A DNA stretch of 64,000 bases from Periglandula ipomoeae IasaF13 (lineage: Eukaryota > Ascomycota > Sordariomycetes > Hypocreales > Clavicipitaceae), in contig AFRD01000154.1 of NCBI GenBank assembly GCA_000222875.2, forward strand, positions 1-64,000, read 5' to 3'. This document shows, piece after piece, positions 37,392 through 49,613 of the stretch. The notes beneath the pieces were generated by a model that worked only from the letters and a program-made list of their open reading frames with translations, made no database searches and was not told the origin of the DNA. Every line of letters starts with the position of its first letter. The stretch's first letter is position 1. Made by a program: the position numbers and the translations under genes.

Positions 37392-38563
37392 CTAACGTTT
37401 GAATCGTGAAAAGAAACCACTGATCGGAGACTTGGGCGACACGTCGTGTGTTGCTGTCTCTTCTGGCGGTGTCGGCAGTTTGTCGTCCTTGCTGTGCCGC
37501 CCAAAGCTGCCCAACCGGCCTCTCAATTTCCATTTGGATTCTGGTCTTCGCAATTCTGGATGTGGAGGACTGGATTGAGCGGCTGCGTGGGTGGCCCTTG
37601 GTTCGTCGCTCTGGGTCCAGTCAACCCGATGATCGCTTGGATTGCCAACAATTTCAGGCTTTTCCGGTGAAAGCAGCGCAGCAGCCAGCTCAAATGGCTC
37701 GATAGGATGAGGTTCTGATCGTGCCAGGATGCTTCCGGTGCTCATTCTCCTAGTGTCCTTCGTATCATCCACGCTTCTGCCGAATTTCGCGTTGCTTTGG
37801 ATTGTATGTCGCGGACCCAGAGGATATAGACCCATGTCAAATTCAGATGTACTGGGTAAGCTTGGCTCGTCAATGGCATTCCGTTCATAGTGGCGTTCGC
37901 ATACTCTGCGCCCTTCTCAATGCTTTGGTCTTCTCACAAGGAGGGGCGTCAGGGCCGTCTGCGTTCGCTGTTCGGATCGGGCCGTTGAGATGGAACTTCA
38001 TGGCTTGCTTGGATAAGGCGTGTATAGGACCTTTCTCCGCCGACGCCTCTACAGTGGTCGTTCGAGTAAACTGCGATGCTGCTACTTGGGGCACATGTCG
38101 ATACGCGGCTTTGCCCTCACGCTCTACCTCACCGCTTTGCGTGCTTGCTGTATTGGACTTTTTGAGATCTGATCGATTTGGCCTTTCCTTGGATACATAC
38201 TCTCCTTGTGGTGCTGGAGGCTCTGGTTTCTGCTCTAACCCATCTTCAGGGTTTATGAGGGCTTCCTTGGTCCTCACAGAGGGATCATGGCTTCGGTCTG
38301 CTGGCTTCAGCTCTTGCTCGACGCCGTCGTTCTGAATGTGCTTTCTGCTCTGCGAGGACTATGTAGAGCCTCCTTGATAGCTCTTGTGGATCCACTGGCT
38401 GAGACTGTGCTGGCCGTGAGTTCGGCTTGGATGGTGCCTTGATCCCCTTTTGTTTTGCCCTAACAGGCAACTGGTGGTCGGTTGGGTAACCCATGTTGAC
38501 CAGCATGTTGCAAGCAGGTTTCTGGAGGATGATGTGTTGCAGATGAATGTCCGAATCGAACAT
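37392..38563 (-). CDS. Basic disordered protein, coding potential split over three frames
   Basis: The ATG at 38563 opens MFDSDIHLQHIILQKPACNM and continues to LYIVLAEQKAHSERRRRARA, where the frame reaches TGA near 38289. From about 38340 a second frame continues as QELKPADRSHDPSVRTKEA to KALRRAQSMRTPL and stops near 37885. From about 37905 a third frame continues as RHYERNAIDEPSLPSTSEF. It passes SGSILARSEPHPIEP-like Ser/Pro-rich sequence and finishes PISGFFSRFKR at 37392. The three segments abut and share composition (Arg/Lys/Pro/Ser-rich), so they look like one gene of about 390 codons. No convincing GT..AG pair repairs either shift without deleting coding-like sequence. Two single-base indels, real or assembly, are the simplest explanation. 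Family not recognised. Confidence 0.55.
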
Positions 38564-41500
38564 GTGTGTATAGATGTGTGAAGTGTGTACAGAAAGCAAT
38601 GGAGAGAAGAGAAATAGTGACAAGGAATATAGTAAACAATGCCGATTGAATACAGTACGACTATCGTTTGGAAGAACAGTCGTGCAAAACGAGAAACGTG
38701 ACCCTGACGCTCGAGAGGGGTGGACTATGCCCAGCAATAGAAATCACTTGAAGCAAGTTCGGCTGTCGCTAGTCTCAAACAAAGCTTTTCGTTCCGTTTT
38801 GTTCTAGGTGGTAGACCAGGTTTTCTCATCACCTGAGTGCATATGCAAGCTCGGCCCAGTTGTATGCGCTCAGACCAAGCAGATGCAGCCGGCAAAGTCG
38901 ACAGAAAGAGCGGCCCCTGTTGTCACTCTTTGCAATGTTCGACTTCCGAGGACTGCAATGTCGAGAGGGCACATCTAACGAATGCCATATGTCATATTTT
39001 GAAAGCTCCGTAATAAAACAATGGAGGGGAGGGATGAGCACGGTATTAAATGCCACTTGAGCAGCGGCGGTAGGATTTTTTGCGATGGCCCGCGAACGGC
39101 CGAACAGCAAGCGCCGAGGGAGTCGACGAGGGGGCGTGTAAATGACCTCCTGGCTCCTGGAGCGGATTTGCTCCTCAACTGGGTGCCATTGTGCTTCGTA
39201 TTTTCCTCCTGTACCGTACAGTACTGTAGCTAACCTAGTTTTCATGCTAATTGCAACCTTGTCTAGCGAAGGGCCAGGAATCGCTGGGTGGCCCCATCGG
39301 GACTGGCACGCGATCAGGTGGGCTACATGCAGGACGGGACGATTTCCAGAGTTTTGACTTTTCGTTCTACAGTATTGGACAGTACCTCACCCCCGACTTA
39401 TGTAGACCGTCTTTTTCGGATGTGGTCTAATAAGCGGGTATAGATATGTTGTGAATGGGCTAAGGGCACGAGTCGTGATTTGACGAAGCGCTGGGCTCTC
39501 ATGGAAGCCGCTCAGACCGAGGAGCGTAGGTCATGGCTGTTCTTGACATAACAGTTCGTGAGAGCTGATATCCCCAGATTCAAGCGGTGGTGCGTCAAAA
39601 CATGCAGACTGGTGGTTGTGGGTGTAGGAGAAAGAGACGAATATCGATCCTTGCAATTCGGCCTTCAAGCCACCGGGATGGGGTGACAGGGTGCCCTGGG
39701 ACTTGGGGTTGATGTAATGGTGGTGGTTGAGCGAGGACGGAGAAGGAGGGCAGACAACAGACAGGGCAGTACTTACAATACAGTAGACAGGGCAAGGAGA
39801 GGCCACCGCACATGCTGCAGCATCTGCTCGGTACGAGAAGAGTTCTTGGGGGCTGCCCACGGCAAGGCAAGTGGCTAGTGGGGTTCTGAGGGGGACCAGG
39901 CAGCGGGGCGCCAGTCACTCGACGTCGCTGGACTGGACCAACACAGACTGGAACCCGCAGGGCCAAATGCCGCTAGTTCGTTGGTCTCTAAAGTCGAGTC
40001 CCCTGGGCCGTCACCTGAACACACCATGTGGCATGACTATTGCCTGGCTACTCAAATCGATGGCGGAGAGCTGGACAAGATTATTGACAGCTGGACTGGG
40101 CGAGACCGAATGGATCGCAAAAACAAGGGGCAGGGCAAGAGCTCTGTGGGAAAGAGAGGGAAAAGGCCTCGTCGGTGATGGAAACAAAAGTCAGTCTCTG
40201 GGTGGCCCTGGATGAATCGTCCGTCCAAAGGTAATTTCCGCTCGGCGCCTCGTAGCGTCGTACTGCGAATTGAGCAGGAGAATGGAGACCGCATCTAGAG
40301 ACCAGAGGGAAAGCAGGATCGGCGTTGGTCGACGTTGAGGCGTCACAGAGCAATGCTGCAATGGCACTGCATAAGCACCTGCCCCAAACGCCAGAATGCC
40401 AGCGCCTTCCATCCTTCAGTGCTCAAGGTTCAATGCTTGTCCTCGGCACGGTACCTACCTACTGTAAATAGCATTGAATTCATAATACAGTCTTTACCCG
40501 CCTGACAGGCCCTCGCAACACTCTGCCGTCACATCGCGCCGTCTTGCATGGCCTGTCGTCTGTGCCTGCTCCTGTGGCGCGTTGAGACGGTTTACTGGCT
40601 GAGGCTTTCCCAACCGATGGAGCCCTGATCGTGGGCTGTCACCGTCTGCTCGGGTGGTATTACAGAGCCTAACCGAGAAGCTTGAATCCACGGTACCTCA
40701 ACTGCCACGTACCATGCATCCTTCTCCCTACGAGAAATCGAATGTTCAATGACCTGCGTTCCCAGTGCCGCCAATAGCGGAGCAGCTGAGCTTCGTCAAG
40801 CAGTCATGGACAAAGTCTTTCGTACTCTACTGTCCTCTCTCGTGCTTCCTTCTCTCGCCTAGCCCCATATACAGTCCTTGTTATGGAGACATCACCTGTT
40901 TGCTAGTGGTGCAATGAAAGAAGGCATGGATGTATTTCAACTTTCGTCAGTGCGCTTTCGGGAGCGAACATGGCTACACAGATCTCGCTCCGAGTCAAAC
41001 TTTCCGATTGTTGACCGAATATGGCTATCGGTCAGTTTCAGCGGTCAGTGCCTGGCGCTTGAGGGCTCATGTCGTTCACGTCTGGCTGCATGCGATGCTT
41101 GGCCGCGCGCGAGGACATATGCTTACACCTTTGAGTATTGGCTGATTGCCGCATTGTGCTGTGCTCCATATGCCGTCAGAGAAATTGACAAGTGTGTCTT
41201 TGTGGCTGAGGATCGCGGTCCGACCATGAGGCTGCTTGGCAAACGACCCGGGTGTGGCGTAGATTGTACGACTGTCCATTCTTAACCACTGGGAAATACT
41301 TCATGATCAACTTCATTGGACGGAAGCTGTCGAATTTCCTGGATTTTATATCCCTCTCTACCTTGTCTTGCATGTTACAGTCATTCTGGGACGCTTGGTG
41401 CACGGCTTGGGCTGCGCTTGCTCCCTCCTGCCTTCTGTTTCCTGTTTCCTTTCTGTCATCGTAATCGTCTCCAAGGCAAGTCATCCAATTTTGCCTTTTG

Positions 41501-43332
41501 TCGAATCACATCAAGTTCGAACAAATTGTCTCATATATACATCCTGCGGAGCCGCCTTGTGTACATGTCATCATGGATTCAACCCAAATCGGTGCGGACA
41601 TCTAATTTTTCTGATGATAACTCGGCAGCGAAGCCTAAAGGAAGTTGGCGTGCTTCGTATTAGTGCAGGTCACAGTCCGTCAGTGTGAAAAGGTGGAGTC
41701 TGTTCTCCCTTTACAACAAGACGATTTGGCGAGCTTTGAGCACATGAGAAATAAAGTTTCGTATGAAGCAAAGCCGGATCGACATGTCAGCACTCAAGGG
41801 TTGGCTATTACCATTCTTCACCTGGCCTTGAGACCAAGAAATTGGGACGGGCTAGCTGTACACGGCCATGTTGTGCTGGCGCCGGTTCTTTCCAACCTCA
41901 AATTCCATGGAAGATGGTCATTCAATATACAGCATACAGCATTGATGCTTGAAACCTATCTTATTATGAGTACTGCAGTATGACCTTGGCTATATATTTT
42001 ACCCGTATCAACTCACCAGGCTACTAGACAGTGCAGGCTTGAGCAGTAAACAGTTTGGTGCTCAGACATATGATAGTATCTACCAACCGTTGATATGAAG
42101 TGCCTAGATATGTGTTATCAGTATGGCCATTGATCGCCTGCTATACCTGCGGCGGGAGCAGACCATAGCAATTATTTTTCGTCGAGGAGGGCTCCGAATC
42201 AGTTCCAATTTGTAAAAGAATTAAGGCGTGTCCTCGCACCTCATTTCATGCCAATCCTGGCGGACAACGACACCGCATGCCGGAATTCGGAAGCTGCAGC
42301 CGGGTCCTCCACTTCCCGGCCCGGGCTTGTGATTGGGCGGGACACAACGCAGCTCTTAGTGAAAAACAAAATGACAAATGATATTTCCAACGTCCTCGAT
42401 ATTCATAACCTGTGTTCCAAGATAAAAGCCTCATTCGACGTTATGTCAAGGTTGGGGAAATGTGATCGTGCTGTCCTTTCATCAAACGCCGTTTCTGTCT
42501 GCGTGTACCTGCTATTTCACGTGTCAAGAGCTGTGACATTCATCGGGAGCCGGAAATTTTCGCACATCAGTTCCAGCGAGTTCCTTCAGCATTCCTAGTT
42601 GGTTGCAACTACCGCATCCATTGGGAGGTAGGCAAGATTTCTCGACAAATAAATGATATCCAAGTGGTAGGCAATCCCAGAGTGCAGGCTAGATTAGCCG
42701 GAGGCGAGACAAGAATCGCTGTGGTGTATTGGTAAGGTGTAAGTTGCGAAAACCTGCCGCATAATATTCTGCGCACCATTGAGTACCTACCTAGGTATGC
42801 CTCATCGACAAGTGTCGTCACCTGCATAAGCCTTCCTCCGATTGATTGAGCTTGACTGAAGCTGAAGTCCGCGTCGGCTTTGGCTGCCAACTCTGGTGGG
42901 AAAGCTTCACCTGCATGGCAGCAAGCTTGTGACTGGCTACAAGTGCTGCTTTCTTTTGTAGGAACTAACGGATTCTGGGCGGGCAATGCATGAGAAATGC
43001 ATTATGGAGACGAGCAACTTGTGCTTGTCCGATTATGCAAGTGAGCCTCGTCACGACCAACATGTGCAGCGCGGCTCTTCAAGTCGGTCTGGTCTGACGC
43101 TTCGTATTTCATCTCCCATCTGCTTTTCCCCCCTCTCACACACTCAAATCCCTCGGGGATGCTCAGAACAACCTCGAGCGATTGCGACTCCAACGCGTGG
43201 ACAACGCCATCACCCAGCCATTCGTCTCAGCTCCAGATCCCCCTCTGTCCATTAGTCTGCTGGCAGCTAGCCCATTGGCCCTGGGCTTTCAAAGGTCGCC
43301 TACGCACCCACCACAGGAGCCGGCACCAGCAC

Positions 43333-43356
43333 CAGCAACAGCAACAGCAACAGCAA
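43333..43356. repeat. CAGCAA hexanucleotide microsatellite
   Basis: Four perfect CAGCAA units preceded by related CACCAG units. It lies about 630 bases upstream of the RasGEF start codon, outside any gene I can support. Confidence 0.9.
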
Positions 43357-43880
43357 CAGACAATCCGAGCCCCTACGACTCCGTCCGTTCAGATCTAGCC
43401 TGCGGTGTTACAATCCACCATCCTCTGAACTAGCTACGTGACAGTCCAGCGTCTTGCGACGCCTATTGCTACGTATTTTCCGTGGGTATGCTGCTCATGC
43501 AGCATTGACCATTGCCGCATCTCATTTGTGCCTTTTGAAGGGACGTCGACAATTGACTCCGAGCTGCAAGCGAGCTTTGAGCCTACTACACGCTTCTGCC
43601 CTTGCAGGCTATCAACTTCGACCATCTCGAACCGAGCAGTATCTCGTAACTGAGATCTCTTCGCCTCCAATAGCTCCAGCCAGGGGGTGGAATTTGGTAA
43701 GTGGCTCTTCCCAGGCCATTACCAGTTAGTGTGTTGGTGGCTTTCGACGTCCGTCGGTGGTTTGACCCCGACTCATGGGCGCTCGTCTCCAACGCTTACC
43801 TGCCCAATGCACATGCGAGGCCAATGCCCTCCTTCTGTCTTGGATATCACTATTATCCGCTCCCGCATGCCCAGCAGTCC

Positions 43881-43902
43881 TTTTTTTTTTTTTTTTTTTT
43901 TT
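43881..43902. repeat. 22-bp poly-T tract upstream of the RasGEF gene
   Basis: Twenty-two consecutive T bases end 82 bases before the RasGEF ATG. Poly(dA:dT) tracts commonly exclude nucleosomes in fungal promoters, so a promoter role is plausible. Its exact length is also where sequencing error is likely. Confidence 0.85.
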
Positions 43903-43984
43903 GTTTTGCGTTCTTGCTTCTTCTCTCCTTCTTCCCATGTGCTCGGCCTCCTCATCATCGCGCCGATAGGCTGCGACTGAGACC

Positions 43985-46900
43985 ATGACTTCCGCGAGCT
44001 CTAACAGTGATCGCAGTGGAAAAAAGGGCTGTAGGGCATCTGACAGCCCCGCGTCGCTACCAAAACGGTCCTCAGGTGCTTCGACCTCTAGAGCGACCAC
44101 GACGAACAAGACGAGCAGTACCAGCACCAGCACCAGCGGCCATCGACGTCATTCTACGGCTACGCGCGATTCGATTCAGTCCAACGTCATCAGCAGTGTC
44201 TACTCCCGCAGCTCTAATTCCACAGGGCTCACGACCGCTTCAAGCCCGACCAAAGTCCCCTCCCCCGCCGAAGCTGGAGTTGGAGGCGATCGCGGCTCCT
44301 TCGTCTCCATTGTCGACGACCCCTTTTTCCAGCGCTTCGACCTTGCCAACGACACCGGCATAGGGCGTGAGGTGTCTGCCGACAGCGTTTTGGTCGAGCC
44401 ACAGGACGACAGCGATGACAACAACAAGACTCAACGTTGGCCACCTCCCCGTCGAGAGTCGTTGACTATTGGGCCTGTGCAGTACTGGGTAAGATGACCA
44501 AATATCCTCCGTCATGCGCGTGCCCCACCCGAGCGTTCCTTCCGACCCCTTGAGATCCCCCAGCTACCACCACGAGGCCACAGGGGTGGTCTGGGAATGG
44601 CAGATGCCAGTCATCACTGACGAATACCCTCGGTGTCCCGAAATGGACAATGAGCTAACCTGTGTAGCTCCTGTCTTGACAGCCGCATCCCATCTCCACT
44701 ATGGAGAGCTACAACATTGCCATTATCGGTGTCGATGCCGTTGGCAAATCAACATTTGTTCAACGGGCTTTGAACTTGTCTCGACCCCCCATCACGTACT
44801 CGTCAAGTGTTCGCATGGTGGTTGATCATGTCACGCACGTGGTCACACTCCTCGAACTGGACCTGGAGCACTTCGAGCTTGATCCATCTCAGCCGATTCA
44901 ATGGCCCAAACAGATCAATGGCCACATCGTCCCCCGTGTCGACGCTGCTCTAGTTCTTTATGATGTACTTTCTAGAGATTCGATCCGTCAACTCCCACAA
45001 ACAGTTGGTAGGTACAAGGTCCCCTCGACGTCATCCACATGATTTAGAGAGTCCAATTTGCATCGTGGCGCAAGTACACTGTTAGGGGGTAAAAAACGGC
45101 CATGAGAGGATGATGAACTAATCTTCTTTGGATTGTAGCTGCTCTCACCAATTCCGGGCTTCCTGCTGTGCTAGGTGCTTGCAAATGTGACAATCCCGAA
45201 GATGATTGGGAAGTAAACGCCGACGAGCTAGCCAAACATCGACTTTTCAAGCCGTGCATCGGACAATATAAGATTTCAACCGACAGAGTAGATATTACCC
45301 GGGCCTGCCTGCATGGGGTAGTACGTGCTGCCATCATGCATCGAAGAGGTACGTGTACGAACGCGTGGGGGTTGCTCAAGAACCATTGTTGACAGAGTTT
45401 TTCCAGACGAGAATGGCGGTGAGACGGTTTCCAGGAGACGGGCACAATCTGCTGTCAATCTCGAAGCTCCGGAGCCGGCTGGTGGACGGCCATTGAGTGA
45501 ACACAGCAAGCACAGTCGAGCGAGCTCGGATTTCTCGGTGCTTCGGGCATTCCCAAACCAACAGCAGGGCGACAATTACCGAGCACAAGTTTCTAGAAGC
45601 CCCCGTCCAGGTATGTCTCGCATGTGTCACAGCGGAAGACAGTAGCTCTGGCGTCGGCAGGGAGTCGGACTAACAATGGTTCGTGCAGGTTTTCGCATTG
45701 ACAAACCTTCCACTGATTCATTCCTTGAAACCGACGAATCCGATTCCGAGTCTCACAGATATTCAGACGATATTCCTATTCTCCAGCGAGGCGACGATAC
45801 GATCATTGAGAAGCCAAAAGTTACTGGCGTCACGTTTGAGGAGCTGGTAGATCGATTGCTTGCGCCGCGGCTCTCGAGAGTAGACAACAACTTCTCGGAT
45901 ATTTTTCTCTGCCTCTATCGCAAATTTGCTGCTCCAGGTGAGCTCTTCTCGGCTATACTTGTGCGACTGGAGAAAGTACGAGATGATAAAACCGCACACT
46001 ATCTTACAAAGACGGCAACACAACTTCGAATCATTGAGGTTGTTGCGAAATGGGTTTCTTTGTACCCGGGCGATTTTGCACGGCCGACTACGAGGCGTAA
46101 TCTCGAAGACTTCATCAAACATTTGTCCACGGAACCGATTTTCGCAATTGCTGCTCAACAAATGCGCCGCAACCTTCAGTTGAATGTGATTGAAGATGAC
46201 GACACGGGCTGGGCCAATTCGGACAATTCGCTGGACGAAATTGCCAGCAAGATTCTGTCCAAAGAGATGAATGAGCTGTCTACGGGCATCAGTGGCCTCC
46301 AATTCGACGGAGAGTCTGATGTCACCGCCGTCGGCTCGGACAATTCCTCCATGGATAGAGGAAGCCGGATGGGCAACCAGTTTCAATTCAATTCGTTTGA
46401 GGAATACGAGCGAGAGGCAATGTTGTTGGAACCATCAGATCATTTGCCGATGAATAAATTTCGGTACCACATATTCATGGACATCTCTGACGACGATATA
46501 GCTGACGAGCTCACACGAATCGACTGGATCATGTTTTCCTCCATTCGGGTTCGGGATTTTGTGCGCCACGTGAGCTTGTCCATGGCGCAAAAGGACAAGT
46601 GCAAGAGCTTACAGAATGTCAATCGAATGATCAACCATTTCAACCATATCGCGAAATGGGTGGCTAATATGATCTTGTTGCGGGACAAAGCCAAACACAG
46701 GGCACAGATGCTGGAAAAGTTCATGTTAATTGCCCTGAAACTCCGCCAATTAAACAATTACAACGGTCTTGCCGCCGTGCTTGCAGGAATCAACGGGACT
46801 GCCATCCATCGGCTGGCACAGACTCGTGCACTTGTGCCTGCTGATGTACAAAAACGTTTTGCGAGGCTGGTTATCCTCATGGGAACCCAGAAGAGCCATT

Positions 46901-47314
46901 TTGCATACAGGCTGGCGTGGGAGAACTCGCCCCTGCCGCGAATTCCTTTCATTCCATTGCATAGGAGGGATCTCGTTTCGGCGGAAGAAGGCAGCAAGAC
47001 TTTTGTTGGACCCAACGACGATCGCATCAACTGGAAGAAATTCGAGGTCTTGGGCGAGGTCCTGCTGCCGATAATGAAGAGTCAAGGAACGGCTTATCCA
47101 AACTTGGCTAAGCATGACACGGCTAGAGATTTAATCCTGGGCTGTCGCATGCCAATGGATGATGAGGTATGCATATGTATCAACACTAAGAAACCTTGTA
47201 TGGTTATTAACCCCTTCGTTGCAGGAAATCTATCAACGTAGCGTCCAAGTAGAAAGTAGTTCTTCAGGGCCAATAGAGCCCAGCAAGAAGAAGTTCCCAT
47301 GGTTTGCCAAATAA
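43985..47314 (+). CDS. Ras guanine-nucleotide exchange factor with N-terminal Ras-like P-loop domain
   Basis: Activates Ras-type GTPases by promoting GDP release, at membranes. Exons 43985-44488, 44683-45007, 45139-45348, 45407-45610, 45689-47166 and 47225-47314 give 936 residues. A Ser/Thr-rich disordered leader (about 1-165) precedes a Ras-like fold: P-loop GVDAVGKST, and GACKCD where active Ras has NKCD. The DTAGQE motif is missing, so GTP hydrolysis is doubtful. A RasGEF N-domain follows (VTFEELVDRLLAPRLSRVDN). The catalytic CDC25 domain includes ELTRIDWIMFSSIRVRDFV, NHFNHIAKWVANMIL, NNYNGLAAVLAGINGTAIHR and the PRIPFIPLHRRDL segment. The tail ends KKKFPWFAK, a basic-aromatic end that may touch membranes. 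The catalytic domain is confident; the target Ras protein is unknown. Confidence 0.92.
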
Positions 47315-47905
47315 GCCTACGGGCCAGGAGTTCAGGAAGCATGATCGGGAAGCGATGTTCAGCGAATTGGATATTTTCCTAGGGATGGTGTACACGGCCT
47401 CAGGCAGGTCAAGTCACCTAACACACTTTTTTTTCTACCTTTTTCTCTTCAGCTGCACGTCGAAGCATCGGATAGACTTGGTTTGAAGCAATGAGATATG
47501 ACGAGATTTCTTATTCTCAATGGACAGGGGATCTGAACCCACTACGTGATTTCGAATGTGAATTCGTTAGAACCCGGTCGTGCTCTATTTCGCAGTCTTC
47601 CACACTCTTTCTCTGGTCGTCGCCCTTCCGGTTTGCTCTACCTGCACCCTGATTTCTGGCGGACGTCTTTGTTGTGCAGCTTCTGCGCTGATGTCTGGTC
47701 GCTCCTGCCTGAACAGACGTCAATTTCATCTTTTTGTCGGCTGAAGGGAAGGCGCGACTGGTTGGGTTATGACAAACAGGAGCGTAGGGCCTGGGTCTGC
47801 ACCCCGTCCTGACACCCCGTCCCGATTTTGAAACTAGAACACTTGAATTGCCTACTTTGCTGACATTGTGCAGCACTCCTATGACTATTATTCGCGAGCA
47901 AGACA
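47315..47905. other. Intergenic
   Basis: About 590 bases between the RasGEF stop and the next plus-strand start. It includes a T-rich stretch (47428-47450), probably RasGEF 3' UTR. A GGTTCAGATCC sequence on the minus strand (near 47530) recalls a tRNA B box but has no matching cloverleaf. Confidence 0.55.
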
Positions 47906-49129
47906 ATGCCCCCAGCGCTAATATCTTTGCCCAGCTTCAGCATCGAAGATAAGCACGACAAGACGGCCCTAGCTTCAGCGGGAGAATTGGAGCTTGATCT
48001 ACCTGAGAGTTGCGGGAGTGTTGAAACGGTCGCTGAACTTGACCGTCTCTTAAAAAACATGAAGATGTGAATTGCGAAGCGAGGCTTGTGTCATTTCATC
48101 GTTGAGTTATCCGTCAATGGAGCACCTGTTTCTGACACCAACGTTCTCCGGCATCTGGGAGACATGATTATTGAATGCGCTGTATGTCTGTACTGGGGGC
48201 CAAATGCCATGCCGGCTGAAGCTAACCTCGCATAGGTTTGGGCGCGCTTGGAACTGAGAATTATTCCGGTCACGGAATCTCTGCATGAGCGCACGGGTCG
48301 TGTCACCTATTCTATACAGCATCCCGATCTGTCCTCTGCGTTGATACCTCCCGATTCTGCAGCAGTGGCTATATGTCGGTCAGTTCTCTATTCGATTGAC
48401 GTAGTCGCAAGTCAAGATGACGAACCACCTGCAAGAAAAAAGGCCCGCCTACGGACAAAGGACAGGAAAGTCAGGACTCAACAGAGGACGAAGACAAGAT
48501 CAAGCGACCATAAAGACAATAAGCAGGACGAGTATAACAACCTCGTGTCTGCTGACAAAGAAGCCGTTGATGAGTTCTTGTTGAAATTGAACATGGATCC
48601 ATGCACCAGTCGACCACCATGCAAACGAGCAAAAAGGAGACGGAAGGTAGACAAAACAGCTGATCTCATTCGTTCTCCCCCTGTGAAACACTTGGTCCAT
48701 TCTTGGTTGGAAAGTGTATTGCTGAGTAAAGGGCGTCCTGCGAAAGGCGTGAGATTCAAACACAAAAACTCGGCTCCGCCATTGGCACGATTAGCACCAG
48801 GAGTGTTTGACGTGCCAATTTTGAGGGTAGGATCAGCTAGCATCTCGATGGCGTGGAAAAGCTAATACAAATTCCAGATTGTGGCGGCGAAGAGGGACTT
48901 TATTTCGACGATTTCGGCATCTCTAGCGCGCATGAGCTTCGCGGAATCCCCCAGCCTTCGCAAAAAGGTTCAAGAGCTAATCACCGCCGACCGGGAAATT
49001 GTTCCCACTGGGGACAGGCATCGAACCGCTCAAGTTCGGAATGGAATCGAGCTGCGAGTCTGGAGCATACTAGCAGCCGGATCATCTGAGGTGCTACGAG
49101 GGGAGAGCCTCCCGGCCCGAGCAGGGTAG
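47906..49129 (+). CDS. Unrecognised basic, probably nuclear protein with an in-frame TGA
   Basis: The ATG at 47906 opens MPPALISLPSFSIEDKHDKT and continues to TVAELDRLLKNMKM, where TGA occurs at 48068-48070. The same frame goes on without another stop as IAKRGLCHFIVELSVNGAPV up to 48181. Clear introns follow at 48182-48235 (GTATGT..CATAG) and 48827-48877 (GTAGGA..TCCAG); the later exons are 48236-48826 and 48878-49129. A 51-nt intron 48027-48077 (GTCGCT..CGAAG) would remove the stop in frame but has a poor donor. The middle carries Lys/Arg clusters (PARKKARLRTKDRKVR; KRAKRRRKVDK) like nuclear signals. The C-terminal part is helical (FISTISASLARMSFAES). About 355-372 residues. I do not recognise the family. 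Confidence 0.6.
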
Positions 49130-49613
49130 ATTATATTTCATCTCAACAGGGAATTTCGAGCCAACACAATAGATTTCTCTACAAATTTTGAAACGAATCC
49201 AGCAAGGTCACGATGTAAGGGAAACTATGGGCCCTCATAGCATGCCGAAAATTTCGATTGTCTAGAAGTATGATGAAAGCACGCATCAGAAGAGCGCAAG
49301 TATACATATATGTAGCGGAACAATGCGTGAACATGCGCCAGATTAAAACTTTACGGAGTATGATCCCGTCGCTTGCAGTCGATGTAAGATAGTTTATGTA
49401 AGGAAAAGAAACGAGCCATGCCGAAGCTGACGAACCAATGACCCACAACCGCCTTTGATCTCGGACAGAGTCAATAAAGAAGAATTGTCCAGTCCACCAG
49501 GGAGGAAGAGTCGAGCAGAAGTAGGCGGATGTGAGAATAGGACGTAATAAAAGCGAATAGATCCGGACGGAACCGACAGGGCCAATAAGCCGATGATGTC
49601 ACGTTGTCAGACA
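49130..49613. other. Intergenic, convergent 3' ends
   Basis: About 480 bases between the stop codons of the unknown nuclear-type gene (+) and the small membrane protein gene (-). No feature seen beyond A+T-rich sequence near 49270-49330. Confidence 0.55.

Larger units (their letters stand above)
38564..43984. other. Long region without a recognised gene
   Basis: About 5.4 kb between the start of the three-frame gene (-) and the RasGEF gene (+). No frame of either strand shows a domain or coherent exon chain. The right end is pyrimidine-rich and probably the RasGEF promoter and leader, including a poly-T tract and a CAGCAA microsatellite (listed separately). No RNA gene or mobile element was seen. 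Confidence 0.5.

Noticed and set aside
47521..47580. Minus-strand GGTTCAGATCC resembling a tRNA B box
   Set aside because: No acceptor-stem partner or anticodon arm can be folded around it.
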